From: Paenibacillus sonchi
GTDB lineage: Bacteria > Bacillota > Bacilli > Paenibacillales > Paenibacillaceae
Assembly: GCF_016772475.1 (NCBI RefSeq)
Contig: NZ_CP068595.1
Location: 7,413,533 to 7,477,532 of the forward strand
Direction: 5' to 3'
DNA: 64,000 bases
Shown here piece by piece: positions 10,380 through 21,225 of the stretch. The position numbers and the translations under genes are program-made. Position 1 is the stretch's first letter; every line of letters starts with the position of its first letter. Under the pieces are notes generated by a model that saw only the letters and a program-made list of their open reading frames with translations, did not search any database and had not been told where the DNA came from.

Positions 10380-10408
10380 TTGCCACTAGAAGCACAAATT
10401 CATATAAT
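10380..10408 (+). promoter_or_regulatory. sigma-A-type promoter of YesM-type kinase gene
   Basis: TTGCCA (10380-10385), 17-base spacer, TATAAT (10403-10408), within a 22-base block identical to that of the regulator gene. The upstream box ends 28 bases before the -35, exactly as at 1716/1744. Confidence 0.75.
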
Positions 10409-10438
10409 GGGGTTACCTCTTTGCAAAGGATTGTTGTC

Positions 10439-12115
10439 ATGTTAAAGCAATATCGAACCTTTCTCAGCGCGGTAATTATTATTTTATTTTCAACGATAGT
10501 TGTCTTGATGATGTATTCTTACACCGTGGAGACTAGTTTAAGCACTGTGAAAAAGGATATTGAAACGAACAACCTGAACCGACTGCGTATCTTGGTCAAT
10601 TCCTTAGATTACAATGTTGAGCAGCTTGACATGCTGTCTGTTGCTCTAAATGCGGACTCCAAAATGGGGCTGCTGAAATCTGTGGACCTGATGGATAATT
10701 ACGATCAGGATCAGCTTATGCTTGATCTCTCGGACAAAATGAAACTGCAAAGCTTTACACAGGGCTGGAATGTCCAAATTGACATTTACTCAACCCTGCT
10801 GAACAAATGGGTAGGTTCATCTCAAAACCAGTCACCCCCACCAGCTGACTTGGCAGAAGGGCAATGGATATTGGATAGGTCACAAAAGTTATTCTCCATG
10901 TACAGGAAATATGATCAGTTTACGGTTCGGGTAACCTTTCCTAAGGCTAATTTGGAAAATATGCTAGACTCGGCCAAGTTAGAAAATAATGATCCCTTTT
11001 TTTATTACTCTGATTCCATCATCATAGCAAACCGTTCCTTTCATACCACTCAAGTCCAGGAACTGGTCTCCAAAATGTCACCAAAGATGCGGGATAAAAA
11101 CGAAGGAACCGAGTTAATAACAGCCGGTAATATAGATTATATGGTCAGTTTTTTGAAAGCGGAAACATTAGGTTGGTACATGGTGGATTATGTTCCTCTG
11201 GACAAAGCGCTCCAACCCATTGTAAGGACACAAGTCTTCTTTTACATCACCTGTGTTCTGTTATTTTTGTCCGGAATGGTAACGGTCATTTTTTTCTACC
11301 GGAAAGTACAAGTCCCCATTCTCACCTTGCTGAAAGGTGTCCGTCATCTACAAAAGGGCGACTTCTCGCACCGGATCAGCAGAACGTCCAATGCTGAGTT
11401 TGCTATTCTTTATCACAATTTCAACCATATGGCACAGCAAATCGAAGACTTGATTGAAAATGTATACAAAGAAAAAATCATTTCAAGAGAAGCATTGGTT
11501 AAACAACTGCAGGCTCAAATTAACCCGCATTTTTTATATAATTGCCTGTTCTTTATCAACAATATGAACCGTATGGGAAATGACGAAGCTGTGAATGCCA
11601 TGACCCAGAACCTGGCTGAATATTTCAGGTATACAACGCGGATTAACGATCCGCTTACCACCCTTGAAAAAGAAATTGGCGTTGTCCGTAATTATCTTAA
11701 TATCCAGAGTTTGCGAATCAACCGCCTGCATACGCAAATCAATATTCCGGAATCCATGATGTCCTTGCTTGTTCCCAAGCTGCTTATTCAACCGTTGGTA
11801 GAGAACAGCGTAATTCACGGAATTGAGAAGAAGCAAAGTGCCGGGCTTATCCACATATCCGGTACTGACGTTGGAGACCGGTACTCTTTGGTTGTAGAAG
11901 ACGACGGGAGAGGCATGCAGCCGGAAGAGATCCAGAGCCTGCTGCACCGTATTGAACAACCGCTGGATGAGACAATGGGCTGCGCCTTATGGAACATACG
12001 GCAACGAATGCTTATTCAGCTAGGCTCCAAAGCGAGCTTAAATATTGCTCAGAGTAAGCTAGGTGGAATTCGCACTGAGCTGATCTGGGATAAAAGCAGC
12101 CAACCAGAGGAATAG
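10439..12115 (+). CDS. YesM-type sensor histidine kinase
   Basis: 558 residues from ATG 10439 (AAAGGA upstream). An earlier in-frame start would precede the promoter and is rejected. A first membrane helix (about 10-32) is followed by an extracellular sensor region of ~240 residues, a second helix (FFYITCVLLFLSGMVTVIFFY), a HAMP segment and the His_kinase domain with the phosphorylated His in QINPHFLYN. The ATPase domain shows ENSVIHG and DDGRGM. Expected to sense an external sugar or the loaded binding protein and to phosphorylate the regulator at 1827-3437. A strong terminator follows. Confidence 0.92.
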   Translation: MLKQYRTFLSAVIIILFSTIVVLMMYSYTVETSLSTVKKDIETNNLNRLRILVNSLDYNVEQLDMLSVALNADSKMGLLKSVDLMDNYDQDQLMLDLSDKMKLQSFTQGWNVQIDIYSTLLNKWVGSSQNQSPPPADLAEGQWILDRSQKLFSMYRKYDQFTVRVTFPKANLENMLDSAKLENNDPFFYYSDSIIIANRSFHTTQVQELVSKMSPKMRDKNEGTELITAGNIDYMVSFLKAETLGWYMVDYVPLDKALQPIVRTQVFFYITCVLLFLSGMVTVIFFYRKVQVPILTLLKGVRHLQKGDFSHRISRTSNAEFAILYHNFNHMAQQIEDLIENVYKEKIISREALVKQLQAQINPHFLYNCLFFINNMNRMGNDEAVNAMTQNLAEYFRYTTRINDPLTTLEKEIGVVRNYLNIQSLRINRLHTQINIPESMMSLLVPKLLIQPLVENSVIHGIEKKQSAGLIHISGTDVGDRYSLVVEDDGRGMQPEEIQSLLHRIEQPLDETMGCALWNIRQRMLIQLGSKASLNIAQSKLGGIRTELIWDKSSQPEE

Positions 12116-12160
12116 TCTCCCATTGTCAAGTTGATGAAACTATATAGAGTTCCAAAGGAT

Positions 12161-12219
12161 AAGGCAGTAGATGATCTGGATTGTATCACAATCAAGATCA
12201 TCTACTGCCTTTCTATTTT
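12161..12219 (+). terminator. intrinsic terminator after kinase gene
   Basis: Inverted repeat of 14 bases (GGCAGTAGATGATC and its complement) around a 19-base loop, followed by TTTCTATTTT. Confidence 0.85.
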
Positions 12220-12273
12220 GTCCGTTTGGACATGCCATCCATGTGATCAGGGAAGTTTGGTTACTTGGCTAAT

Positions 12274-12405
12274 TCATTGCCCTTTTCGATCATAAACCTG
12301 CTCCAATTGGGCATAAGGGATCCCTTTAAATACTGTGTAAGTCGGATTTCCGCAAGGTATTCCCTCCACCAGACCTGCCAGAGTTTGAACTTTTCGAAAC
12401 TTCAT
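12274..12405 (-). pseudogene. N-terminal fragment of a type-B carboxylesterase
   Basis: A 43-codon frame from ATG 12405 reads VQTLAGLVEGI and later TVFKGIPYA before a stop. This is the classic N-terminus of type-B carboxylesterases, in which GIPYA precedes the oxyanion region. The remaining ~450 residues are gone. An intact family member is at 22578-24179. The bases between this fragment and the next gene (12406-12647) show nothing recognisable. Confidence 0.65.
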
Positions 12406-12647
12406 TATTGCAATCTTCTTTTATATCATTGGCTGGGATAATCCTAATCTTCATCTGCTTACTCGCTGTGCGGTCAAGCACACAAAATAGGTTCTCATCT
12501 ACCCGAGAACCTATCCGCTCATTATTTAACGAAATGACCTTAATTTTCTTAACTATATATAAGTTCAAGACTCGCATCCTAACGGTTCTATTCACTCAGA
12601 ATCATTGAAGAACACAGATATTGCAAATTTTTATACCGACAGATCTG

Positions 12648-15325
12648 TCATGCCTCTCGATACTTGAGAACGACCTTGATTAGATCAACCAGGTTCTTCT
12701 GCACCCGGGCCCGAGATAGATCACCGGACTTCAGTGCTGCTTCGATTGGCGTAACCAGGGTGTCATCAGGACTTCCCGGTGCCAACCAACTTACTCCTGC
12801 GGCAAGTGGGGCTGCCATCCCTTCATCGCCATAGCCGTTCCAGTCTGTCATGACATAACCCGTAAAGCCAAATTCCTCCCGCAGGATGCCGCGGAGCAGC
12901 TCCTCGTCATTTGAGCAGTAGGCACCGTTTGCCGCGTTGTAGCCGGTCATCACCGTGTCCGGTTTATTTACTTCAAAAGCGGTTTCAAATGCAGCCAGAT
13001 ACAACTCCCTGGCAGTACGTTCACTCATAATGCTGTGGTTGGTGTTACGCATAGTCTCGGCGTTGTTGGCGAAGAAATGTTTCATGCAGCTGGAGATACC
13101 GGATTCTTCAAATCCACGGCTCTCCTGGCCAGCCATACGACCGGCGAGGAACGGATCTTCACTGAAGTACTCCGTATGCCGTCCACAGAGTGGATTACGC
13201 TGCAGGTTGAGAGCCGGAGCCAGCAGACAATGCAGATTCATGTCTTTGGCTTCCCGGGCAATGGCGGCACCCTCGGCATAAGATAGCTCCTCGTTGAAGC
13301 TGGCGCATACCGTAGTGGAGACTGGGAAGCCAATGTTGACCTCGAACATGTTGAGACCATTGTTTCCGTCGGCAAAGAAATAGTCCGGTATCTCATATTT
13401 GTCCAGGGCTTCTTCATTGAAAAGAGTTCCCGCATAGCCGTTATCCTCGATGCCCCAGCCGGTTTGGCCGCCAATACTCAAGCGGGCTAACTCGTAGTCG
13501 GTCATCTGGGCCACAAACTGTTCTACCAGCACAGGATCTTTCACCAGCTCGGGGAAACGGATCAGACGTTCCACAGTATGCTCGATAGGAACATCACCAT
13601 CGCCACCAACAGCGGCACGGCTATTTTTGAAAGGAAGCTCCCCCCGCTCTCCTCCGCCGTATACACTTTGGTCATTTCGCCTTGAGGATAGGTCCCGTTA
13701 GAGTTTTTGGCGGACAGCTCCTTGATTGGGAAGGGAGGTGCTATTCTGTTCTTGACCTGGGATACTATGATCTTGTCTGCAACGTCCACTGACCAGACCA
13801 GCGTTGTCCTATTGGGGGCTCCGCCAAGAAGAAAACTTATTCTTCCCGGTTCGATGATCCACGCTGCCTCAGCTTCGCTGTAGGATTTCAGTCGCTTCTC
13901 ACTGACCTCTAGGCAGAGAATCTGAGCCTCGCCAGGGAGCAATTCCTTAGTCTTGGCGAAGGCCACCAAACGCTTGTCCGGTTGCTCCAGTTCTCCGCCT
14001 TCAAAGTGGGCATAAAGCATAACGACTTCCTTGCCTGCTCTGGTGCCGGTATTTGTAACTTCAATGTCCATCTGCGTACCGCAGGCATCCGTTTTGGCGG
14101 CTGACTTCAGTTTGGTATCAAAAGTCGTATAACTGAGACCATGACCGAACAGGTAGGCAGCGGGTTTTTGGAAGGTATCGAAGTAGCGGTACCCGACATA
14201 CAACCCTTCTTCATACACCGTGGTGGCGTATTGAATTGGGGCTCCTACGGATTTCTTTGCGATCTGATCTTTGGTCAGGAAGTTCGGAGCACTCGGATAA
14301 TCGTGGTAGTCGTAGGCCCAGGTGTTAGGCAGCTTGCCGGAGGGATTGACTGTTCCATCGAGAATTTCGGCCAAGGCACGGCCGCCAGCCATGCCGGAAA
14401 GTCCAGTCAGCAGGACGGCGTCTACATCGTATTCCTCAATCCATTTTGTTTCAATGGGATGAGCCACATTCAAAATTGCAACCGTTTTCCCAAAGGTAGC
14501 AGTGACTTTTCGAATCAGCTCCCGTTCTTGATCGGTCAGGTAATAACCGCCCTTATCCATAGGAACATCATGGGCTTCACTGCTACCGCGGGTGATGAAA
14601 ACAACAGCGGTTCCACTGAGGTCCTTGGCTCGAGTAACCATATCCCCCGGTGGAAAGACATCCCTCTCTTCGGTATAGAAATCATACAGCTCCTGGTTGA
14701 GCTTCAAGGAGGAGTACTTCTCAATACCTTCCTTCACCCGGATACCGTAACGGGGATTAATTTTACCAGCACCCAGACAGCCCAGCCGGAAGACCACTGC
14801 GGCAGCGCCGAAGACGTTCACACAGCTACCTGATGACAGGGGAAGCGTATTATTGTTCTTCAACAAAACTGCGCCTTCACGGGCTGCCTGCAGCACGATG
14901 GCGTCATGCTCCGGGTATTTGACACCGGGCTCGATCCGGGGCAGGGTCTTAAGCTTGAAGATGAATTCCGAAATCTCTATACCATCGGTGTCATAAGCAC
15001 CAGCATAGCGGACTTCATGTTCCTTGTTGTATTCAAGCAGGTATTTCCGGACAATGATACCGACCAACTGCCCGAACATCGCCGTGGGCTTTTCGATCAA
15101 TGGAGCTTCAGTGGCCTTGCCGTCGATATAAACCATGCCGGGTTGCTGGGGATCGATGTGCTTGGAAGACTTGATACAGAAACAGCCAGAATAGACCAAG
15201 GAGATCATAGACTCCCGGCGATCCATTTCGTCAAGATTGTAGACAGGCTTCTGGAGAAAAGACATAGCTGCCTGGTTGTCGTCATGCAGTCCAGCAAGTA
15301 ATTCAAATGTTCCGTCGATTGGCAT
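12648..15325 (-). CDS. GH3 beta-glycosidase, permuted domain order (one apparent frameshift)
   Basis: Two frames (15349-13562 and 13574-12648) become one ~892-residue protein if the C run at 13640-13645 has seven bases; the join then reads SGGELPFKN and PIEHTVERL. ATG 15325 is preferred (AGAGGGA upstream) over 15349. An N-terminal ~150-residue extension of unknown fold is followed by the alpha/beta-sandwich domain, FGHGLSYTTFD, a FnIII-like domain, then the TIM barrel with nucleophile Asp ~827 in YVMTDWNG. The acid/base loop is divergent (GSSEAHD rather than GEGSDR). Its own regulon promoter is at 15459-15521. Likely intracellular; substrate unknown. Confidence 0.85.
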
Positions 15326-15458
15326 AAAATTCCCTCTTTTCTTAGTCATGGAGCATCCGGCTGTCGCCGGATCACACAGTCATTTTCTTCGCACAAGTAA
15401 GTTAATCATGTAATTTAAAAGTGCATCATGACCGCTCTCCTGTGCGCTTATCTATTTA

Positions 15459-15521
15459 ATTATAGGTCCCCCCAATTATTCGATGATATAAAGGAATTCA
15501 AACATTCGTATCGCATTTTAA
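15459..15521 (-). promoter_or_regulatory. regulon-type promoter and activator box for GH3 gene
   Basis: Minus-strand TATAAT (15459-15464) and, 21 bases upstream, a close match to the box: GATATAAAGGAATTCAAAC, then CGTATCGCATTTTAA (15485-15521). Confidence 0.72.
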
Positions 15522-15534
15522 GTTCTGCAACATA

Positions 15535-15761
15535 TATATGAGCCGCTCATTACCTTGGCAAATGGTCTTAAGCATGGTTGCCTTCTTGTCGCAACGAGCG
15601 TTCAGAGGCCGATGGTTTGACGCGCGACTGAGCAGATTACCGATCTCTTCAAACGTATGTCCTTCCAGACGAAGATGGACGGCCAGGTACCTTTCATAGA
15701 GTCGTTTGTCCGAGGTTTGTTTCATCACTGCATTCAACCGCTCGATTTCTTAGTATCTCAT
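15535..15761 (-). pseudogene. IS630-type transposase N-terminal remnant
   Basis: The minus frame gives EIERLNAVMKQTSD, then LYERYLAVHLRLEGHTFEEIG: the helix-turn-helix start of IS630-family transposases. An in-frame TAA after the first three codons, a frame change after NLLSRAS and absence of the DDE domain mark it as dead. No terminal repeats were identified. 15762-15949 shows nothing further. Confidence 0.6.
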
Positions 15762-15949
15762 GTTCATCACCGCCTTCGGGTAAATTATTACTATTCTTTA
15801 CCCGATTTGGCGATTGGAGTGACTTTGACAGTTTCTTAAACGCGTTCTATATACATCATTATCTGTTAATGGAGCTGTTAGCTTAATTGGAATGGATATG
15901 AAAAACAACACCTCGAAAGAGGCATTGCTTGTTTGAATACATAACTTTA

Positions 15950-16484
15950 TTGTGAAGTTCCTGATGCGAAGCCGTGAGTAATGGATTTGCAGCATTCCCA
16001 TTCACTGCAACCCCACATCCACTTCTGGTGGCTGACGCTATTCTTTGCCGGTTAGGAAAACCTAGGGGCTAGAATAAACGTATGCTATGTAGCCAGAAAA
16101 TCCGGATCAGAACCAGCATCTGGGGTGTCTAGTAGGTAGATGCCCATACTGGGGATCTGGGTTTCCATCGCATCGACCATTTCCTTAAGATCCCTCTCAA
16201 ATAGCAGACTCTGCTCCCGAGTCAGCTCCAACGAACCTTGATCAATTTAATGTTGTTGATACATGGCTAACGTACCATCCCTGATGGAGCACACATAAAG
16301 ATAACGGGCATCGTTTCCCTTTAGGCATATAGGGATCGCAGCCAGTACAGACGCCCAAGTAAGGCAAGCCTTCTGCACTAATTGCTCCAGGAACCGGAAG
16401 CCCGTACCATTGTCCTGCCTCCGGCTCTCACTTTAACACCGGTAACTGATGCTTTAAAAGAAGTTTTTCAATATGTCCAAACAT
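15950..16484 (-). pseudogene. degraded pectin-acetylesterase-like gene
   Basis: A broken copy of the gene at 20116-21225. The start region reads HQLPVL, then a stop, then WYGLPVPGA and PYLGV. After a deletion of ~200 codons it continues RYLYVCSIRDGTLAMYQ, a stop, LELTREQ, RDLKEMVDAM and QIPSMGIYLL, each aligning in order to the intact protein. At least three in-frame stops are present. It lies immediately downstream of the esterase gene 16536-17564. Confidence 0.75.
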
Positions 16485-16535
16485 GCACCAGCGCTCCTTT
16501 TGGGCTAATATAAAATTCTTTCTGTTTGCAGCAGA

Positions 16536-17564
16536 TCAGCGCACGTTGGAGCGCTGCTGGAGCGCTGCATCTATCTGTTCAATGGCACTTTCCGGCTGGC
16601 CGATCATTGTCATCAAATCCCTAAGCTTGATATTCTTGAAAAACGGGGTCATATTCAACCCTTTTCCCGTTTTCTGCGCTACAATCGCGTCCAGAACCGC
16701 AATGACCTCGGTCAGCAGCTGCTGCACTTCAACCGGCTGCTTCCGCAAATGGGCCATGGTGCAGTCTGCAGACAACATCTCATCCCAGTCTCCGCTAACT
16801 TTACCAGAACAAGCAGGGGCACCGAGGCCGTCCGCCTGCAGTGTGCCGAACACATCTTTCAGCCATTCGATGCTGTCCTGTACCCAATGCGAGACACGAT
16901 TGCAATTTTTATTAGGATTCAAGTAGCTTTCACCGGTGCTAAATCCATGCATACCATAGGCATAGATATGAGACTCAAACATAATTCCATTGTCAAGCAG
17001 CGCCTTTTCAAAGTCTACCGTATCCTGCACTGGCACAATACTGTCATCCCGAGTGGCGAACAGGAAAAAGGGACAGGTATCTTTGTCGACATCATTAATC
17101 GGCGAAGGCATTCCCGGCTGGCACATATCTGCTGTTTCTTGTGATAGAGCCGCGTAACCGAGGATCGCCGCATTAGGCCGGTGCTTGCCTTTAGTGGCTG
17201 CACAAGCGGCCAGATGTCCGCCAGCCGAAAATCCGAGAACCGCGATCTTGTCCGTCTGCACATGCCATTCATCCGCCTTGCTAAGGATCAGCTCCATAGC
17301 CTGCTCGTAATCATTAAGTGGATTGGGCCAATCCTTGTGCTCTCCCGTAGAATAACGAAGAATGAAGGCTTGAAATCCGGCCTTCATATAAGGAGCAGCG
17401 ACAACCTCTGCTTCCCGGTCAGAGCAGAAGCTATATCCACCGCCAGGCAGAATCAGAATGGCTGGGCGCTTCTCCAACTTGCCAAATTCGCCGCCTACAT
17501 CTTGAATCCAAGCCGAAAACTTAACATTTCGTGTTTCATTCAAAATCAATTCATGTACTTTCAT
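16536..17564 (-). CDS. acetylxylan-esterase-like alpha/beta hydrolase
   Basis: 342 residues. The oxyanion segment ILPGGGYSF is near 38-46, the nucleophile Ser113 in GFSAGG, the acid probably Asp in ATRDDSIVP, and His in YGMHGFS, the pattern of bacterial xylan/hemicellulose deacetylases of the BD-FAE/Axe kind. A ~110-residue C-terminal extension of unknown role follows (LRKQPVEVQQLL onward). No signal peptide. Start ATG 17564 lies 5 bases after the GH3 stop, so translation is probably coupled. Last gene of the operon headed by 24179. Confidence 0.82.
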   Translation of the reverse strand: MKVHELILNETRNVKFSAWIQDVGGEFGKLEKRPAILILPGGGYSFCSDREAEVVAAPYMKAGFQAFILRYSTGEHKDWPNPLNDYEQAMELILSKADEWHVQTDKIAVLGFSAGGHLAACAATKGKHRPNAAILGYAALSQETADMCQPGMPSPINDVDKDTCPFFLFATRDDSIVPVQDTVDFEKALLDNGIMFESHIYAYGMHGFSTGESYLNPNKNCNRVSHWVQDSIEWLKDVFGTLQADGLGAPACSGKVSGDWDEMLSADCTMAHLRKQPVEVQQLLTEVIAVLDAIVAQKTGKGLNMTPFFKNIKLRDLMTMIGQPESAIEQIDAALQQRSNVR

Positions 17565-17569
17565 ATCAT

Positions 17570-20077
17570 TCAGACTCCCATTCCATTAATGATAGATGGC
17601 TCTGTTTGGGCTTCCGTCAATCGGAGCGCTATACGGATAATGCGTGAGGCACAATCCTGAACTTCCTTACGTGTCAGCATGACAGCTTTATTGGTGCCAG
17701 CAAGGGCCGTCAACACATCCGTGTAATCCATTTCGCCGCCGGGCATCATCACATCGTTGCCAGCCTTAATGCTCTTTGCTGCCGTAGCGTAAGGATACTT
17801 TTTAACCCCATGTTGAACACCGCCAACGACCCAGTCCGAAATCACTATCCCGTCAAAGCCCCATTCCTCGCGTAAAACACCGTCGATAATGTCTTTACGC
17901 TCAGAGGTGTGAACCCCGTTGAGTAAATTGTAGGAGGTCATTAAGGTGTGGGGCTGTGATTCTTCGATGCAGATTTTGAACCCGCGCATATAGATGTCCC
18001 GCAGAGCTCGCTCGCTAACGACACTGTTGGAGCGGAAACGGTTAGTTTCCTGATTGTTAGCTACGTAGTGCTTAATTGTTACACCACAGCCGGGATGACG
18101 CTGCACACCCAGCGTAATGGCTGCAGCCACTCTGCCACTGATAAGCGGGTCTTCGGAGAAATATTCATAATTCCGGCCGCATAGTGGACTACGGTGTATG
18201 TTAAATGCCGGAGCAAGCCACAGATGCACACCAAAGCGCTTCATCTCATCACCTACGATATCACCGCAGGCTCGGCAGAAATCCAGATTCCAGCTTTGAG
18301 CTAGAGCCGTACCGATAGGCAATGCGGTACAATACTGGTCGAAAATCCTGCCACTACGCTCCGCTTCGCCCGATTTTTGCAATCCGAGAGCCTCCATCAC
18401 CGTATCATCCATATAATCAAGAAGTGCCGACGGAATTGAATCTCCTACGGCATAAACGCCCGATTCATCCACACCGTACTGACGGCTGAGCCGCAGACCG
18501 GCCGGACCATCTGACATGACAAGAGAAGGAACGCCCTTTTCTTTCAGCCGCGTGGTGGTCTCCCCAGCCGCACCTGCTACCGCAAAGGCTGCATTGCCGA
18601 TGACACTGCCGCTCTCGTTGCCGGAGCGATAATGCCCTACACAGAGCCAGGCCAATTCACTGTCTGATAAGCCTTCGACCAGATCCCGTACAGCAGAGTC
18701 GATTTCCGGCACAACAGGCTTCAACACTGCGGCAAAAGCATTTGCACTAAGAACCAATACCGGAGCATTGGCTCTTTCATCGGCTTCCCCGGCATAAGTC
18801 CATTGCTGCGCTTCCGGCTTCCAGTCGTCGAAATCCGGCGTGCCGCCTGCGTGGGACAGCTGCCGTATAATTAACTCTTGGTCCATCCGAATGATGCCGC
18901 AAATACGGGTGTCCCGGCTGCTGTTTCCTACACGCAGCAGATAATCACCCGCTTCCAGCACATCAACCGCCCGCTCTGTGTCGAATGAGGACAACTCTTC
19001 CATTGCAAAGCTCAAGGTAACCTGCTGAGACTGCGCTGCAGCCAGCTCTTCGGTCTTGGCAAAGGCCGCGAGCGTCTGGAATGGCTGGTCCAGTTTGCCT
19101 GAAGGAACCGAGACGTACAGTTGAACTACCTCCTTACCAGAAGTAGAACCCATGTTTTTAACAGTTACGGTCACATTGACATGGCTGCCGTCCAATGAGA
19201 CAACTGACTCAACAATACGGAATTGCGTATAGCCCAGACCGTAACCAAAGGGGAAAAGCGGTGTTTTGGCTGCGCTGTCAAAATAGCGGTAGCCGACATA
19301 TACGCCCTCGCGGTAGCGGGTATCGTCCTCTTGGCCGAAATCTCCAATCTGGGAATAATCATCCCAGGCAGACCAGGTTGCAGTCAGCTTGCCGGAGGGA
19401 TAGCTTTGGCCGAGAAGCACATCCGCGAGCGCATCGCCGGTAACCACGCCCAACTGGGACAAAATCAGGATATTGGGCACCTCTAACACCGGTGTCAGGT
19501 CGACCACACCGCCCACATTTAGCACCAGCATAAAGTGACTGTAGGTTTTTGCAAGATTTAAAATGTCACGAATCTCAGTCTGGGTCAGCTTCAAATCACC
19601 GTCTACAGCATTGCGATCCGATCCTTCCCCTGAAATGCGCGAAAGCACGTAAATCGCCGTATCGCCCGCTCCCTCAAACGGCAGTTCGTATTCCGGTTCC
19701 GGCATCACCGCGCCCATGCCCAGCATAATCGCTGGAACGCCGGTGGCCTGAGCCTTGGACTTGATGCCAGCAACAAACTCCTGATGAGCCTGCTTCTGCA
19801 CACGATCATAACGATCAATCCAGTCCTTGGTGGTTATAGTAAAACCAGCATTCTCCAAGCCTTGCTCCACTGTGACATAGAACCTAGAATTCACGTCACC
19901 TGATCCGGTACCGCCTTTGATCGTCTGGCGCGAGCCACTGCCGTACAGGGCGATCTCACCAGTATTTCTAAGTGGGAAATCGCCATTTGTCTTCAACAGA
20001 ACCATACATTCTGATGCATGATTCCGTAAGGTATCGATGTGCTCCAATTCATAGGGGTATAATTCCAATAACGTCAT
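17570..20077 (-). CDS. GH3 beta-glycosidase, permuted domain order
   Basis: 835 residues with no frameshift. The alpha/beta-sandwich domain is first, with GGTGSGDVN near 55-63 and a textbook acid/base loop SRISGEGSDR (Glu151). Then GYGLGYTQF and a FnIII-like domain, and finally the TIM barrel with KHYVANNQE, NGRNYEYFSEDP-like loops and nucleophile Asp ~748 in VISDWVVGG. AGGAG lies only 1-2 bases before the ATG at 20077; a TTG three codons on (20068) has better spacing, so the start is uncertain. It sits within the esterase operon, suggesting that deacylated oligosaccharides are cleaved here by an intracellular beta-glucosidase or xylosidase. Confidence 0.92.
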   Translation of the reverse strand: MTLLELYPYELEHIDTLRNHASECMVLLKTNGDFPLRNTGEIALYGSGSRQTIKGGTGSGDVNSRFYVTVEQGLENAGFTITTKDWIDRYDRVQKQAHQEFVAGIKSKAQATGVPAIMLGMGAVMPEPEYELPFEGAGDTAIYVLSRISGEGSDRNAVDGDLKLTQTEIRDILNLAKTYSHFMLVLNVGGVVDLTPVLEVPNILILSQLGVVTGDALADVLLGQSYPSGKLTATWSAWDDYSQIGDFGQEDDTRYREGVYVGYRYFDSAAKTPLFPFGYGLGYTQFRIVESVVSLDGSHVNVTVTVKNMGSTSGKEVVQLYVSVPSGKLDQPFQTLAAFAKTEELAAAQSQQVTLSFAMEELSSFDTERAVDVLEAGDYLLRVGNSSRDTRICGIIRMDQELIIRQLSHAGGTPDFDDWKPEAQQWTYAGEADERANAPVLVLSANAFAAVLKPVVPEIDSAVRDLVEGLSDSELAWLCVGHYRSGNESGSVIGNAAFAVAGAAGETTTRLKEKGVPSLVMSDGPAGLRLSRQYGVDESGVYAVGDSIPSALLDYMDDTVMEALGLQKSGEAERSGRIFDQYCTALPIGTALAQSWNLDFCRACGDIVGDEMKRFGVHLWLAPAFNIHRSPLCGRNYEYFSEDPLISGRVAAAITLGVQRHPGCGVTIKHYVANNQETNRFRSNSVVSERALRDIYMRGFKICIEESQPHTLMTSYNLLNGVHTSERKDIIDGVLREEWGFDGIVISDWVVGGVQHGVKKYPYATAAKSIKAGNDVMMPGGEMDYTDVLTALAGTNKAVMLTRKEVQDCASRIIRIALRLTEAQTEPSIINGMGV

Positions 20078-20115
20078 TCTCCTTTTATTAAAAAGTATGG
20101 TGGCGTAAAAATTAT

Positions 20116-21225
20116 TTATGCGTCAAGAAGTTCCATACCTACATCGGAAACCGTATCATTCACGGCACTCCACAGCCAATCCCGCAGGCTGATGCCGCCT
20201 TTGACTGGACGGGAAAATTCGGGATCGTGGATCAGCGTATGCATTGTCCCCATTAACTCTGGTTGTAAATTCTCAGTCGGGTTCTCGAACAGAAAAAAAC
20301 TAATGCCGGGGATCTCATTCTTCAGCGTATCAACCATCTCTTTGAGATCCTTCTGGAATTTCAGGCAGTGTTCCCTCGTAATTTCCATAGTGCCACGATC
20401 AATATAGTGTTGATACATTGCGAAAGCACTATCTCTAATGGAATTAACATATAGATACCGTACACCATCCCCCTTCTCGGCATAGAGGGCGCGCAGCCAA
20501 TCAAGAGTAATATTTGGACCCTGAAGCTGCTTCCAAATTTTTTCGTTCGACTGCCAGACATTTTGGGCTATTGTATTCCATTGGTCATAAAGAAGCAAAG
20601 CACTGTCAGGGCAGACAGTTACATCACGGCAATTAGGAAAATAACTCATGACGTCTGAGGCCAGAGCTGAAGCACCGAAGGCGCCCCCGCTTGTGCCGGT
20701 AATTAGCAGTTTTGCTGGTGTTGAAAGATGCTTTACTGCTTGCTCCATAAGCCCGCTGTAATTGGTGTAGCCATGATGATGCAGCACAGCTGGAGATCCG
20801 TCCGGTGCTGTATAGTGATAATCGCCATTTCCCACATGAAAATCACCTGTAGCATAGCTGACAAAGATGCAGCTCCAGTTCCGGAAAGGATTCTCCGGCG
20901 CATCATCAAATATTCCCCGGTCAAATGCCGCATCGTTAAACGGTAATGAATTCTCGTCAAAATAAAAATTCTCACCCGGTACACTTAGCCGTGTTGGCCG
21001 CGCTGCCGTATATGCATTAAGTGATACGCCTCCACCTAGGAAGAACACAATGAGGCCTGACTCTGTTCCTTTTCTCAGATATCCCCAGTAAGGAGATCCT
21101 CCTGCACAAGTAGCTCCTGGAACCGGGACTCTATACCACTTTCCTGGATCTGGTACACCCTCCAATACTGGTAACTGATGCTCTTGCAGATACTTTTTAT
21201 ATGCTTCAATATTATTATCCAACAT
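20116..21225 (-). CDS. pectin-acetylesterase-family hydrolase
   Basis: 369 residues from ATG 21225 (AAGGAG 8 bases upstream; a TTG at 21255 is not favoured). Features of the pectinacetylesterase family are VFFLGGGVS near residue 55, the NWSCIFVSYATGDFHVGN segment near 120, and the nucleophile motif GTSGGAFGASA. The family removes acetyl groups from pectin or related glycans; the bacterial branch is broad, so the substrate is open. No signal peptide is evident. A 165-base gap separates it from the upstream esterase; this contains a weak, shortened version of the regulon box near 21365-21390. Confidence 0.75.
   Translation of the reverse strand: MLDNNIEAYKKYLQEHQLPVLEGVPDPGKWYRVPVPGATCAGGSPYWGYLRKGTESGLIVFFLGGGVSLNAYTAARPTRLSVPGENFYFDENSLPFNDAAFDRGIFDDAPENPFRNWSCIFVSYATGDFHVGNGDYHYTAPDGSPAVLHHHGYTNYSGLMEQAVKHLSTPAKLLITGTSGGAFGASALASDVMSYFPNCRDVTVCPDSALLLYDQWNTIAQNVWQSNEKIWKQLQGPNITLDWLRALYAEKGDGVRYLYVNSIRDSAFAMYQHYIDRGTMEITREHCLKFQKDLKEMVDTLKNEIPGISFFLFENPTENLQPELMGTMHTLIHDPEFSRPVKGGISLRDWLWSAVNDTVSDVGMELLDA

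Noticed and set aside
14141..14833. 230-codon plus-strand ORF
   Set aside because: Antisense shadow of the GH3 gene; no ribosome site and no recognisable domain.
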